A stretch of 64,000 nt of DNA from assembly GCF_945859705.1 (NCBI RefSeq), contig NC_079137.1:38477054-38541053 (forward strand), in the 5' to 3' direction. Shown piece after piece: positions 12,601 through 27,600 of the stretch (positions are counted from its first letter, which is position 1; the number at the start of each line of letters is the position of its first letter). The notes under the pieces are model-generated. The model saw nothing but the letters and a program-made list of their open reading frames with translations, ran no database searches and had not been told where the DNA came from. The stretch is from Episyrphus balteatus (lineage: Eukaryota; Arthropoda; Insecta; Diptera; Syrphidae). The translations under genes were made by a program, and so were the position numbers.

Positions 12601-15600
12601 AATAAACATGTATGACATGGTGTCAGCAACATGTACAGCAAATAAAGGAGATATGCCACTTGAGCTCTACTGGACAACAGCTCCATCGCCAAATTCAGGG
12701 CGTAAATTATCAACCAACGATGGAATTTTGATTACAAAAACAACTCAACGTATAACAATGTTGAGTATTGAATCGGTGCATGCTCGTCATCGAGCAAATT
12801 ATACTTGTGTCGCTAGGAATGCAGCTGGTGTTGCTTTTCATACTGCTGAATTGAGAGTTAACGGTCTCTTTTTTTCACTTATTCTTTCTTTTTAGAGATT
12901 ATTTTTTTTTTGTTCGTTGTTAGATTATGTTATGCCCCGTCTTTGACTTTGATTTATTTTTTCCTACCATCACCACTTCTCTGCACTGCCCTAAGTTCTG
13001 CCGCAAATAATGCCTTTTGACTTTGGAACTGAAAGTATCAACGAGATGGATATGGTTTCGGCCTACTGCACGGTTAACAAAGGCGATCTACCAATTGATG
13101 TTATTTGGACGAAAAATGGCGGAAAGGTATTTACCAACGATGGAGTTGTTGTTACTCGAAGTAGTCAGCGAATAAGTGTTTTAAGTATTGAATCTGTTCG
13201 TGCAAGACATTCTGGCAATTATTCATGCGTTGCAACGAATTCAGCTGGTGTAACAAGACATTCAGCAATGCTGGCGGTTAATGGTTAATTAACTCTGATA
13301 AAATTCATGTTGTTTTTTCTTTACAAAAAAGTATTGTTTGTTATTTTGTTTTAATTTGAAAGCCAATCCCTTTCTTTTGAATCCTCTCACTAAGTTCTTC
13401 CGCAAATTCTCGCCTTTGAGTTTGGAGAACCAGTTGATGCCTTAGATATGGCAACTGTTAATTGCGCTGTAACGAAAGGTGATTTGCCTGTTGACATTTT
13501 TTGGAAATTCAATGGATACCGAATGTTTGGATCAAATGATGGTACCCTTATTACACGTTCTGGTCAACGTATTAGCGTTCTTAGTATTGAATCTGCAAGA
13601 TCCCGTCATACTGGCGTTTATACTTGCGTGGCAACAAATTCAGCTGGAAGTGTTGAACATTCAGCTGAATTGCATGTCAATGGTATTTAAAAAAAAAACT
13701 AAAGTTTCGTTAGATTTTCTTGGTTATTTCGATTTTTGTTGAAATTATTTTCATTCCCTCATCACATCGTAATCCTTTATGTTTTTGCCCAAATTCAGTT
13801 CCACCATCGGTTTTACCTTTCTCATTTGGTGATGATCCAACAAATACTGGTGAAAGTGCTGGTGTACAATGTATGATATTAAAAGGCGACACTCCCATTA
13901 TAATCAAATGGACACTTAATTCTAGACCAATTGTAACTGGCGAAGAAGGAATTACAATATTAAAATTGTCACCAAAGACAAGTGTGCTGAATATAGCCTC
14001 CGTTGAACAAGAACATCGTGGAATATTTAAATGTATTGCAGAAAATGCAGCTGGATTTGCTGAATATAGCTCGGAGTTAAAAGTCAACGGTTGCTGAATA
14101 GATATTTTGTTTTACCAAAAGATATTGTTTGAAATTTTGTTGTTTATTATGGTTTTTCGTTTCGTTTATTTTCCCTCCGAAAGTTCCCCCGCAAATAATG
14201 CAATTCAGCTTTGGCGATGAAGCTATGAATACCGGTGATATGGCTGGTGTTCAATGTATGGTTTCAAAAGGAGATACACCAATGAATATCCACTGGACTT
14301 TAAATTCGATACCTATTGTATCGGGTGATGATAGTTTTACAATATTTCGCATGAATCCACGAACTAGTTCGCTGAATATAAATTTGCTCGAAGCCAAACA
14401 TCGTGGAGTATATAAATGTATTGCAAATAATAAAGCAGGATTTGCTGAATCATCAGCTGAATTACATGTCAATGGTTAGACTTGTGTCATAATTTTTCTT
14501 AATTTGATTCATTTTTGTATTAGTTTTAAGTTTTCCTTCCGTTTTACCTTTAGCTGAGTAATAATAAACAATTATCAAATGTTTTTAGTTCGTCCACATA
14601 TTATGGCATTCAATTTTGGTGACGAAATTTTAAATATGGGTGATGTCACAAGTATCAATTGTGTCGCTCCAAAAGGCGATTTACCTATGGATATTTATTG
14701 GACCGTTAATTCAGCGCCAATTATATCTGGTGTAGATGGTTTTACCATAATGAAAATGAATGCCCGTACTAGTTATCTTAATATTGATTATCTCGAAGCA
14801 AAACATCGAGGAACATACAAATGTATTGCAATAAATTTAGCAGGCATTGCTGAATATGAAGCTGAATTACAAGTTAACGGTTTGTTCTGCCAAAATTGTG
14901 AAATATTTAGTCTTTCTTGTACTCGCTTAAGATTTTCCTCGTTTCCTGTTACACTGTTTCGCCATTTTTCCATTAAGTTTGTATGTATTTTTTTTAAGTG
15001 CCACCACAAGTGTCACCATTTTCGTTTGGCGAAGAACCTTTGAATAATGGTGAAACTGCAAATGCTATGTGTACTGTGCTGAAAGGAGATTTACCACTTG
15101 ATATTCATTGGACACTCAATTCAGCTCCTATTGTTACTGGTGAAGAGGGTTTTACCATAATGAAAATGAATCCTCGCACCAGTTATCTAAATATTGATTC
15201 AGCAGAAGCAAAGCATAGGGGAATTTATAGATGTATAGCCATCAATTTAGCTGGACTGGCTGAACATGTAGCTGAATTGCACGTTAACGGTTTGTGTACT
15301 ATAGAATAAGCGATAATAATAAATTAATTTGTAAGCAGATATCAGACTTAGCTTTCTATTAATACTTAAACAATTTGTTAGCTGTTTCGCTATTTTTACA
15401 CTATTTTACTTAAGTTCCACCCCAGGTTTCTCCTTTCTCATTTGGCGAGGAACCCTTAAATCGTGGAGAAATTGCCAGTGCTATATGTATGGTGCCAAAA
15501 GGTGACCTGCCTGTTGATATTTTTTGGACTATTAATTCAGCGTTAATAGTAAATGGTGAAAATGGATTCAGCATTATCAAAATGAGTAAACGATCAAGTG

Positions 15601-18600
15601 CATTAAACATTGATGCACTCGAAGCAATGCATAGAGGAGTATATAAATGCATAGCAAACAATTCAGCAGGCAATTCTGAGCACATAGCTGAATTACGAGT
15701 AAATGGTGTGTTTTGAAGTGATAATCTTATTTAGATAGACATACCTACATTCCTTAACATGGCAAAATTCCTTTTCGTTAATCCTTTACCCTGCTGTCGA
15801 TCTTTATTGAAACGAAAAATTTTAAGAAAATAAAATCTTCTACTTTTTCATTGAAGCGAAAAAACGCTGACATCTTGAATATATTTGTTTCCGCTGTTTC
15901 GTTATCGTCACATCAATTTAGTTTAATTTCTTAGTCGCACCTCAGGTTGCTCCATTTTCATTCGGAGAAGAACCACTTAATCGTGGTGAAATCGCCAGTG
16001 TAACATGTATTGTACCAAAAGGAGATTTACCATTAGATATTTATTGGACTTTAAACTCCGCATTGATTGTAAATGGAGAAAATGGATTCAGTTTACTTAA
16101 AATGAATAAGAGAGCCAGTGTGCTGAATATAGAGTTTCTAGATGGTAGCCATAGAGGGAATTATAAATGTATTGCGAACAATTCAGCTGGATATTCAGAA
16201 TATAGCGCTGAATTGCAAGTTAATGGTTTGTGTTTTATATTTATTTAGATTTAAATTTAGTATTTCTGTTCATTTTGCCACCATTCTATTTTTGTGTTAT
16301 TATTTTTTCTTTAAGTCCCACCCCAAATTCAGCCATTTTCCTTTAGTGATGAGCCATCGAATACAGGAGAAATGGCCGCCGTATTTTGTCTTGTACCTAA
16401 AGGTGATCTACCAATAGAAATTCGTTGGACATTAAATTCAGCGCCAGTTATAAATGGCGAACATGGATTCTCCTTATCACGAATGAATGCACGCACAAGT
16501 TCTCTTAATATTGATTCGTTAGGTGCCGTACATCGAGGAATTTATAGATGTATTGCAAAAAACAAAGCTGGAACTAATGAGTTTTCTGCTGAATTGCATG
16601 TCAATGGTTTGTGATGAAAGCTGCATTAGATTAATTGTAGTAGATTTTTTTTCAGTTTTAATTTTATTAGTTTAGTGATTAGTTTGTTTGATTTTTTTTT
16701 TCTCCCAAAGTTCCACCTCAAATTCAGCCATTTAGTTTTGGTGATGATCCATTAAATACAGGCGAGGTAACTGGAGTATTTTGCATGATTACCAAAGGTG
16801 ATTTACCAATTGAAATTCGGTGGACTCTCAATTCAGCTCCAATCATTTCTGGCGAACAACGTTTTTCTCTCTCACGAGTTAATCCTCGTACTAGTTCATT
16901 AAGTATTGAATCTTTAGAAGCACAACATCGTGGCATCTATAAATGCATTGCAAAAAATATTGCTGGCATAACTGAGTATTCAGCTGAATTGCATGTCAAT
17001 GGTTTGTGATTTGCTGAAGAGATTATATTGATATCCTGTTTTGATTTAGTAAAATCATTTTTAGACCTTTTGTTATTAATTTTAACCTTTTCCCCCAAAG
17101 CCCCTCCCCAAATTCAGCCATTCTCATTTGGTGATGAGCCAGCAAATACAGGTGAAGTAGCTGGTGTAACTTGCATGATACCGAAAGGTGATTTACCAAT
17201 TGAAATTCACTGGACATTGAATTCAGCACCAGTTATATCTGGTGAACATGGATTTACATTATTTAGAATGAACCCTCGCACCAGTTCATTAAATATTGAT
17301 TCATTACATGCAAGACATCGTGGGTTATATAAATGTATTGCAAGAAATAAGGCAGGCTCACATGAATACTTAGCTGAATTGCAAGTTAACGGTTTGTTTT
17401 ATTTAATTTAAGGCAAAAAATACAATTTTGTAGGAAAAAAATGTTTATTTATTCTGTTTTAGTTAATTTTATTTATATTTTAATTAATTTTAGTTCCACC
17501 CCAAGTGTTACCATTTTATTTTGGTGAAGAAACAGCTGATATTGGTGAAATAGCTAGTACAAGTTGTGTTGTACCAAAAGGGGATTTACCAATAGAAATT
17601 CGTTGGACACTAAATTCAGCTCCCATCATTAATGGCGAGCATGGATTTAGTTTAGTTCGTTTGAATAAACGAACGAGTTCTTTGAATGTTGATTCCCTCG
17701 AAGCATTGCATAGGGGAGTTTATAAATGTATTGCTACAAACAACGCTGGAAGTAGTGAATTTATTTCTGAATTACAAGTCAATGGTTTGTCAAAATTCAA
17801 AATTTGTCATTATAATGTAGTAAATTAATGCTTGTTAAGAATTTGATTAGAATTAAGTTTCCATGCTGTTTCGCCATTTTTTAGTTTATTTTAATTTGTT
17901 CCTAAAGTTCTTCCTTACATAAACCCTTTTGCATTTGATGGTGACGCGAATTCTGGTGATAGTTTACAACTGATGTGTCATGTAGCTAAAGGTGATCTTC
18001 CCATCAAAGTCAAATGGCTATTTCGTAATATAACAATCAATTCAGCAATGGGAGCAGTTTCAACAAAAATCGGCGATCGTACTAGTATTTTGTCGCTGTC
18101 ATCAGTTTCAGCTGGGAATAGTGGAGAATATACTTGCGTTGCATACAATTCAGCTGGGCAATTTAATCATTCAGCTGAATTGAATGTTAATGGTAGAAAA
18201 TTATACCAGTATTTAAATTTTTATTCATAAATCAATTTTTGTTTGCTTTGTTTGTAATAATTTAAATCCAAATATCCCCCAGTTCCGCCACAAATAATGC
18301 CAATTATGTTTGGTGAAGAACCATCAAATTTTGGTGACAGCACTGCTGTCAATTGTATGGTATTCAAAGGTGATCTGCCATTAAAAATTGAATGGTCGCT
18401 GAATGACAAACCAATTACAAATGAACTCGATGGTATTCGTATAATGAAAATGTCACAAAAATTAAGTTCACTAAGTATTGATTCGATAAATGATCATCAT
18501 CGTGGGATTTTCAAGTGTATTGTTAAGAATAAAGCTGGATCAGCTGAACAATCTGCTGAATTGCTTGTTAATGGTAGAAAATATATTAATTTTGTTATTT

Positions 18601-21600
18601 ATTAGATTAGAATTTATTTTGATTTGCTTTATTAAGTTATCTATTCCTTTCTCCCTTCACTCAGTTCCACCACAAATTTTGCCCATTATGTTTGGTGAAG
18701 AACCATCGAATTTTGGCGACAGCACTGCTGTTCAATGTATGGTTTTCAAGGGTGATCTTCCATTGAAAATCGAATGGTCTTTGAATGACAATCCAATCAC
18801 AAATGAATTAGGTGGGATAAGGATTATGAAAATGTCACAAAAATTAAGCTCTTTAAGTATTGATTCGATAAGTGATCATCATCGTGGGATATTTAAGTGC
18901 ATTGCAATAAATAAAGCTGGATCCACTGAACAATCCGCTGAATTGCTTGTTAATGGTAGAAACAATTATGTTTAGTTATTTCTTTTAAATTAGAAGTTTG
19001 TTAGATTATTTTTTTTTTTAATTTTCCTTCGTCATATTTTTTGTATGTATCCATTGTCAGTCCCACCCCAAATCCTTCCATTCTCATTTGGAGATGAAGC
19101 AACCAATTCTGGTGATAGTATGGGAGTACAGTGTTCGGTAACTAAAGGAGATCTTCCTATAAATATATCATGGACTCATAATAATAAAACATTGATAAGT
19201 GGTGACTCTGATATAATTCTGGGAAGAATGTCATCAAAATCAAGTACGCTGAATATCGATTATATATCTGGAGATCATCGTGGGGAATATGCTTGCATTG
19301 CTACAAACATTGCTGGACAAAGTGTTTTTCGAGCTGAATTAAAAGTCAATGGTTATTGGCATATGATTTAATTTTCTAAAAACTAATTTTATGCTTTATT
19401 TTTTATTTTTTCCCCAAAAAAAAAAAAAACACCCCTCCGACAACAACCGTGTAGTTCTTCCTTCCATACACCCATTCAGCTTCGATGATGAAGCAAATTC
19501 AGGAGATAGTGTTCAATTAACTTGTCATGTTTCGAAAGGAGATTTGCCGCTGAAAATTCGCTGGACACATAATAATTTGACAATTTTTTCACATATGGGT
19601 TTGATGGCGAGTAAAATTGGTGATCGTATTAGTTTGCTAACTTTAGAATCGGTTAAGGCTGAAAATAGTGGAAATTACACTTGTATAGCTACAAACAGCG
19701 CTGGTGAAAGTTCTTACAGTGCTGAATTGTTTGTAAATGGTGTGATATTCAAATTTCTAAAAACAAAAATAATTTGGGTGTTTTTATAATTTTAAATTAT
19801 ATTTTTTATGAAATATTGTTTATTGTATTTTATTTTAGTTTTTCCAAAATAATAAAATTCCAATACAATTTCTCACACAAAATTGTTTACACACGCAAAT
19901 CATGAAAACTTTAAAATCAATTTATAAAAAAAGCACAGATATTCAACTTATAAGGGTAGATTTCTTTCAATTCAGCGCAAATTTAAAAATAATAATCAGA
20001 AGCTTCATTTATGGCCAAATATTTTTGTAAGCAATAATGTTTATGTTACATATACAACTATTCACACAAATCTACTTAACGATAAGTTTCCTAAATCAAG
20101 AAAAATATATAAGGAGAGGTGATAAATGTTATTCAGCTAGATAAACTTGTATTCAGCTAGAGATTTTGTTTTAAAAAATTAATTCTATGTAAATTGTGTT
20201 TTGTTTTTTAATAGTTATACCTCAAATCTTACCAATTTACATGGATGACATAATAAATACCGGCGATTCTGTTGACCTAATGTGTCAAATATCTAAAGGT
20301 GATCGTCCACTTAAAATAAACTGGAGTTTTCAGCGATATGCCAGCGATAATCAACTCAACGAAACCCAACCTATAATGCGTACCAACCGCGTTAGCTCTA
20401 AATCGAGTGTACTATCAATTCCGAAAGCAACACCAGCTCACACTGGCACATACATTTGTACTGCCTCAAATTTAGCTGGTCATTCGTCGCAAAGTATAAA
20501 TCTAACAGTCAATGGTATTTAAAGTTGAAAATAAGCAATTTTAACAACAAACATAAATAAAGATGGCATGGATTTAGTTTTCGATTTTTTTTAGCTTACA
20601 AAAAAAAATTAACATTAAAAAAAAAATTGTAGCTTTTTCATGACTAACATTTAATTAAAAACATTCTCAATGTATGTACATCTAGTTCCACCTCGCATAA
20701 CACCATTTCAATTTGGCGATGAACCTATGAATTTTGGTGAGCCTGCATCAATACAATGCACTATTGCTGGCGGTGATTGGCCAATGAAAGTTCACTGGCA
20801 GCTGAATGGTTATAATTTGCCCGAACATCTTCATATTGCAACAACTAAATTCACACGTCATACATATGCTTTAGCAATTGAAGCTGTAAGTGCTGAACAT
20901 GCGGGGAATTATACTTGTTTAGCTGAGAATTGGGCTGGGGCAGCTAAATATACTGACACATTGATAGTTAATGGTTTGAAGCTTTGCTAAATAATAACAG
21001 ATTTTTTCTTCATTTTGTTGTTTTCATTTTATTTGTTCACTTTCCCTTCATTCCTGCGCTCAACTCATAAATGATTGCTTTTTTGTTTGAAGCTCGAATA
21101 GTTTAACAAAACCAACACAAAAATAGGAATTATAAACTGAAAAATATATTCATCAAAAATCAATGAGCTCAATTCGTTTTTTAAGTACTTAAACTACATT
21201 CAGCACCGCTGAATAAGTATTAAATTTGTTTTCCATTTATCTACGTATTTTTGTTTCTTTCTCTAGTTGCGCCGAAAATTGCCCCATTTGATTTTGGTGA
21301 GGAACCCTTGAACTTTGGTGAACCAGCTTCAGTTCAATGTACAATCTTGGGTGGGGATCTACCAATAAATGTTAGTTGGTTACTAAACAATGCAACCATT
21401 GATTCCTTTCATGACATTTCAATGTCAAGAATTGGAAAGAGAGTCAATGTTTTAACAATCGAATCAGTTGCGGGTCATCATTCAGGAGTATATTCTTGTC
21501 ATGCTCAAAATAAAGCTGGAATAACAGCTCATTCAGCAAAACTTATTGTCAATGGTTTGCACAACAATATTTTTCATATTTTTTTTTGTTTTGTTTTTTC

Positions 21601-24600
21601 TTTTAACTTTGACCATTAGTCCCTCCAAAAATTTCCCCATTTTCCTTTGGTGATGAACCTTTGAATTTTGGCGAGCCTGTTTCGGTGCATTGTACAATAT
21701 CTGGTGGAGATTTACCAGTATCGGTTATATGGACGCTGAATAAACATCCATTAGTTCCGGAATTAGAAATAATGACAGAGAAACGTGGGCAAAGAATAAA
21801 CAATCTGATGATTGATGCAATTGAAGCAAAACATGCAGGAATATATTCATGTATTGCTAGTAATTCAGCTGGAACTGCTGATCATTCAGCAGAATTGATA
21901 GTCAATGGTTTGTTGTAAGCTTACATATTTTTTAGGAATTCTTTGCATCCGCTTCGATTGTCTTTAATTTTCCCTTCAATTTGTTCAACTGTTTCGCCAT
22001 TTTTCTTTGTTACATAACGATAAAGAAATGATTTGATTTTGTATTTATATTAAATTTATAGTTTTGCCAAAAATATCTACATTTTCATTTGGAGAAGAAT
22101 CTATTAACTACGGAGAGTTAGCATCGGTTCAATGTTTAATAGCCGGTGGTGATTTACCTGTAAATGTAACTTGGAAATTGAATAACAAAGATTTGGAACC
22201 ATATCTAGAAATTGTTTTGTCACATCGTGGAAAACGAATTCACGAATTGACAATTGATGCAGTTTCAGCAAAGCATGCTGGTAACTATACTTGCATTGCT
22301 GAAAATAAAGCTGGAAGGGTCAATCACACGGCTGAATTAAAAGTTGATGGTTTGTTCGATTGTTTTTTTTTTACAGTAGACTCTTATGTTTTGTATCACT
22401 TTTATTTTTATTTATTATTTCCTTAAAGCCCTTCTAAATCTTTGAATTTCTTTTGTTTAAATGGCGAAAATACTAAAATGAAGTGTTTTATGACTTTGAG
22501 TTTGAGTGGCTTAAAATCGCAGAGTTAACTTAGTGAATTGTGTAAACGAAAAATCTAATATCTTGTTCAAAAATTAGCAAGTTTCCACAAAAAAAAAATT
22601 ATTCAGCATAAACGGCTGCAGCTGAATTAGAGTTAATTTTTTTTTAGAATCCATTAGTTCCGGAATTAGAAATAAGTGTGGGCAAGAATAAACAATCTCA
22701 TGATTGATGCAATCTAAGCAAAACAAGCACATGTATTGCTTACAATTCAGCTAGCACTGCTGATCATTCAGCTGAATTAATACTCAATGGTTTGTTGTAA
22801 GCTTTTATATTTTTTAGGAACTCTTTGCATACTATTCGGCAGCCTTTCAACTGTTTCGCCATTTTTATTTCTTCCGTGTAATATTATTTTTAATTTATAT
22901 TTAATTTATAGTTTTGCCAAAAATATCTCCATTTTCATTTGGAGAAGACTCTATAAACTATGGAGAATTTATATCGGTTCAATGTACAATAGCTGGTGGT
23001 GATTTACCAGTTAATGTCACTTGGAAATTGAATAACAAAGATTTGGAACCATATCTAGAAATTGTTGTTGCACATCGTGGAAAACGAATTCATGAGATAA
23101 CAATTGATGCAGTTTCAGCAAAGCATGCTGGTAACTATACATGCATTGCTGAAAATAAAGCTGGAAGAGTCAATCACACTGCTGAATTAAAAGTTGATGG
23201 TTTGTTTGTTTTGTGTCTAACAAAAGTAGAATCTTATGTTTGGTATCATTTTTATTTGTATTTTTCATTCCCTTAAAGCCCTTCTCAATCTTTGAATTTC
23301 TTTTGTTTTAATGGCGAAAATATGAAAATGAAGTGTTTGATTGATGACATTCGGAGTTTGAGTGGGTACAAATTACTGAACTTACAAAAAACAATTTAAT
23401 ACCTCGTTTACACAAAACTAAAAATCTCCTAGGATATTATATAGCATAGGCAAAACATGCAGAAATCATGTATTGTTTGTAATTTAGCAGGAAGGATCAT
23501 TCAGCAGAATAGATAGTCAATTCAATGGTTAGTTTGTAAGCATACATATTTTTTGGGGATTCTTTCCATCTACTTCGACTTCCCTTAATTGTCCCTTCAA
23601 CTGTTTCGCCATTTTTGTGAATTTGATTTTTAATTTGTTTGTGATTTATAGTTTTGCCAAAAATATCTCCATTTTCATTTGGAGAAGAATCTATAAACTT
23701 CGGAGAATTAGTATCTACGCAATGTACAATAGCTGGTGGTGATTTACCAGTCAATGTCACTTGGAAATTGAATAACAGAGATTTGGAACCATACCTTGAA
23801 ATTGTGTTATCGCAACGTGGAAAACGTATCCATGATTTGACAATTGATGCAGTTTCAGCAAAGCATGCTGGTAACTATACATGCATTGCTGAAAATAAAG
23901 CTGGAAGGGTCAATCACACTGCTGAATTAAAAGTTGATGGTTTGTTTGTTTTTTTTTTTTTTTTTTTTTGTTTAATAAAATTAGACTCTTACGAATATGT
24001 TTGGTACCATTATTTTTTATTTATCACTCCCTTGATATCCTTCTAAATCTGTTGCATTTCTTTTATTTTACCGGTGAAAATATGAAAATGAAGTGATTGA
24101 TGACATTTGGAGTTTGAGTGGCTACAAATTACAGAATTTAGAAAAAATAGTTTAGAGAATTGTGCCATACAATACATCGTTTACACAAAATTAGAAGGAA
24201 GAATGTTATTCAGCATAAAGTTCTGTTGCTGAATATGAGCTGAATTGATTTTATAAGTTCAACAATGTTATAAGGATTTAATTTATCCACTGCATGAAAT
24301 CTTCCAATTCCTGGAACATGTATTTTAAAAGGAATAATTTTTATTAGTTCCACCAAAAATAGTGCCATTCGATTTGCTGATCATGCCGTCAGTTTTGCAG
24401 AAAACGTCTCAGTAAACTGTTTGATTAATTAGTTCCGAACTTAGAAATAATGACGGAGAAACGTCAACAAAGAATAAACAATCACATGATTGATGAAATT
24501 CAGGGAAAACATGCAAAATATGTATTCAAGTTTTGCTATTATTCAGATGGAATTGATAGTCAATGGCTTTCTGTAAGCTTACATATTTTTGGGAATTCTT

Positions 24601-27600
24601 TGAATCCACTTTGGAATAATTTAATTTTCTCTTCAACTGTTTCGCCATATTTGTAATTTGCTTTTGGTTTTGTATTTGAATTATGTATAGTTTTGCCAAA
24701 AATATCTCCATTTACATTTGGAGAAGAGTCTATAAACTACGGAGAGTTAGTATCGGTGCAATGTACAATAGCCGGTGGTGATTTACCAGTTAATGTAACT
24801 TGGAAATTGAATAACAAAGATTTGGAATCATATCTAGAAATTATATTATCGCATCGTGGAAAACGAATCCATGAGATAACAATTGATGCAGTTTCAGCAA
24901 AGCATGCTGGTAATTATACATGCATTGCTGAAAATAAAGCTGGAAGGGTCAATCACACTGCTGAATTAAAAGTTGATGGTTTGTTGTTTTTCTTTTTTTT
25001 TTCAAAAGTAAACTCTTATATTTTGTATAATTTTTTATTACTTCCCATTCCTTTAAAGTCCTTCTTTAATTCTTTGTTATATTTGTGAATTCATGAAAAA
25101 TGAGTGTTTGATGACATCCGGAGTTTGAGTGGCTACAAGCTACATAATTGTGAGAAAAAGAATTGTATTCAGCATAAAGTTCGGTAGCTGAATTTGAGCT
25201 AAGTTGCTTTGGTTATATAAGCACTGCGAAGTTATAAGGATTTTTTTTTTAGTATTATTCCACTAAATTTAACCATCCAGTTTCTGATTTTTTTTAAAAA
25301 GAATAATTTTTGTTAGTCCCACCAAAAATAGCGCCCTTCGGTTTTTCTGATCATGCTGTAAATTTTGAGGAGTCTGTCTCAGTAAACTGTTTGATCTATC
25401 TTGGAGATTTACCAATGGATATTGGTTGGTTATTTAACGGACAACCAATTAATGCTTACACAGGAGTAACAATCGTAAAGGGAGGAAAGAAAATAAGTTT
25501 ACTTTCTATTGATTCAGTACATGGTGGTCATGCTGGAAACTACACTTGTATTGCTAAAAACGAAGCTGATACAGCTTCTTACACAGCTGAATTAGTTGTT
25601 AATGGTATTAAAATAAATTTTCTTCTGTCATATTTAAGTTAATTCAATTTTGCTTATTCCTGCTTAAGTGCTTGCAAAATATTTACAAACATTTTGAAAA
25701 TACATACAGTCATACATAACACATAACATTGAGATGAAAATTCATAATACCAAAAATATTCTTCGATTTTATGGACAGTATTTTGTTTGAGTTCGACATA
25801 TAAACATACATTTAACTGCATTCAGCGTGTCCGGAAATCGCCCATTTTGATTTCTTCAGGGTCCTATTAATTTTGAAGATTCTCTATATTTAATCTTCCA
25901 GTTGGTGATTTATTTTACAAGAAATATTTTTTGTTAGTTCCACCAAAAATAGCGCCTTTTGGTTTTTCTGATCATGCCGTCAATTTTGAAGAATCCGTCT
26001 CAGTAAACTGTTTGATTTATCTTGGAGATTTGCCTATGGATATTAGTTGGTTATTTAACGGGCAACCAATTAATGCTTACACTGGAGTAACAATTGTTAA
26101 GGGAGGGAAGAAGATAAGTGTACTTTCTGTTGACTCAGTACATGGTGGTCATGCTGGAAACTACACTTGCATAGCTAAAAACGAAGCTGATACTGCTTCT
26201 TACACCGCTGAATTGGTTGTGAATGGTATTTAAATAAATTTTCTTGTGTTTATTATAAGTTCTTTCAATTTTCTTTACTCCTGCTTAAGTGCTTACAAAA
26301 TATTCATACAAATTTTGAAAATACATACAGTCATACATAACACAATACATTGGGATGAAAATTCGTTATTTAAATGAAACCTCTTCAATATAATGACCAA
26401 TATTACTTTTGAGTTTAACATTTAAACGTGTATTTTATTGTATTCAGCGCCACCGAAAATCGCCCATTTTGATTTTGGTCAGGATCCTATTAATTTCGAA
26501 GATTCTGTTTCTGTCAACTGTCTTATATCTTCCGGTGACCTTCCGATAGATATATTTTGGTTATTGAATGGTGAACCAGTTGATCTTTATGCTGGAATAT
26601 CTGTGATGCGAACTGGAAAACGAGCAAGTGTATTAACAATTGATTCAGTTCACGGTGGACATGCGGGAAATTATACATGCAAAGCAAAAAATAAAGCTGA
26701 TTCAGCTGAATATTCTGCGGCATTAATTGTTAATGGTTATTTATTTCAATATTTAAAAAAAAAAAACAAAAATTTTCATTAAATTCTTTTATTTAGTTTA
26801 CACAATTGTTTTTATTTTGTCATTCCCCTCAAAGTTCCTCCAAAAATCGCTCATTTTTCGTTTGGTGATGAACCAGCTAATTTCGGAGAATCAACTAGTG
26901 TTCAATGTTTGGTTACGTCTGGTGATTTTCCTATAAAATTTCTTTGGTTACTAAATGGTCGGGCTCTTGATGAACATATGGATATATCGACGGCTAAATT
27001 TGGCAAAAGAACTTATGCACTAACGATTGATTATGTTAGAGCTAATCATGCGGGAAATTATACGTGCGTGGCATCGAATTCAGCTGCGTCAGCAAATTAT
27101 ACAGCTGAATTGGTCGTTAAGGGTATTTTTATTTAGCATTATTATCTTACTTTAGTTTCTAGCTTTCTAGTTGCCTAATCTAATTTTCTTTCCTATTAAT
27201 TTTTGAATATTTTTTTTTAAGTCCCACCTAAAATAGCTCCCTTTGATTTTGGTGATCACGCTGTCAATTTTGAAGAATCTGTTTCGGTTAATTGTCTTAT
27301 TTACCTTGGAGATCTGCCAATGGATATAGTTTGGCTTTTTAATGGACAACCAATAAATGCATACACTGGAGTGTCAATTGTAAAGGGAGGAAGAAAAGCA
27401 AGTATACTGACAATAGATTCAGTACATGGTGGTCATGCTGGAAATTATACTTGCAAAGCGAAAAATGATGCTGATTCAGCTAATTTCACAGCTGAATTAA
27501 TTGTGAATGGTAGAAATCTATTAAATGAAGTTGTTTTTTCATTTATTTTATTAATTTCGTTAATCCCTGGAGTCCGCTTACAAAAAACAAAACCCACATT

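Noticed and set aside
13710..14087. 125-codon - strand frame opposite exon 9 variant 4
   Set aside because: Antisense shadow of the exon; no signal for a gene.
25826..25905. Working exon 9 variant
   Set aside because: Only the first 80 bases match and no Trp, second cysteine or donor follows, so it is listed as a relic.
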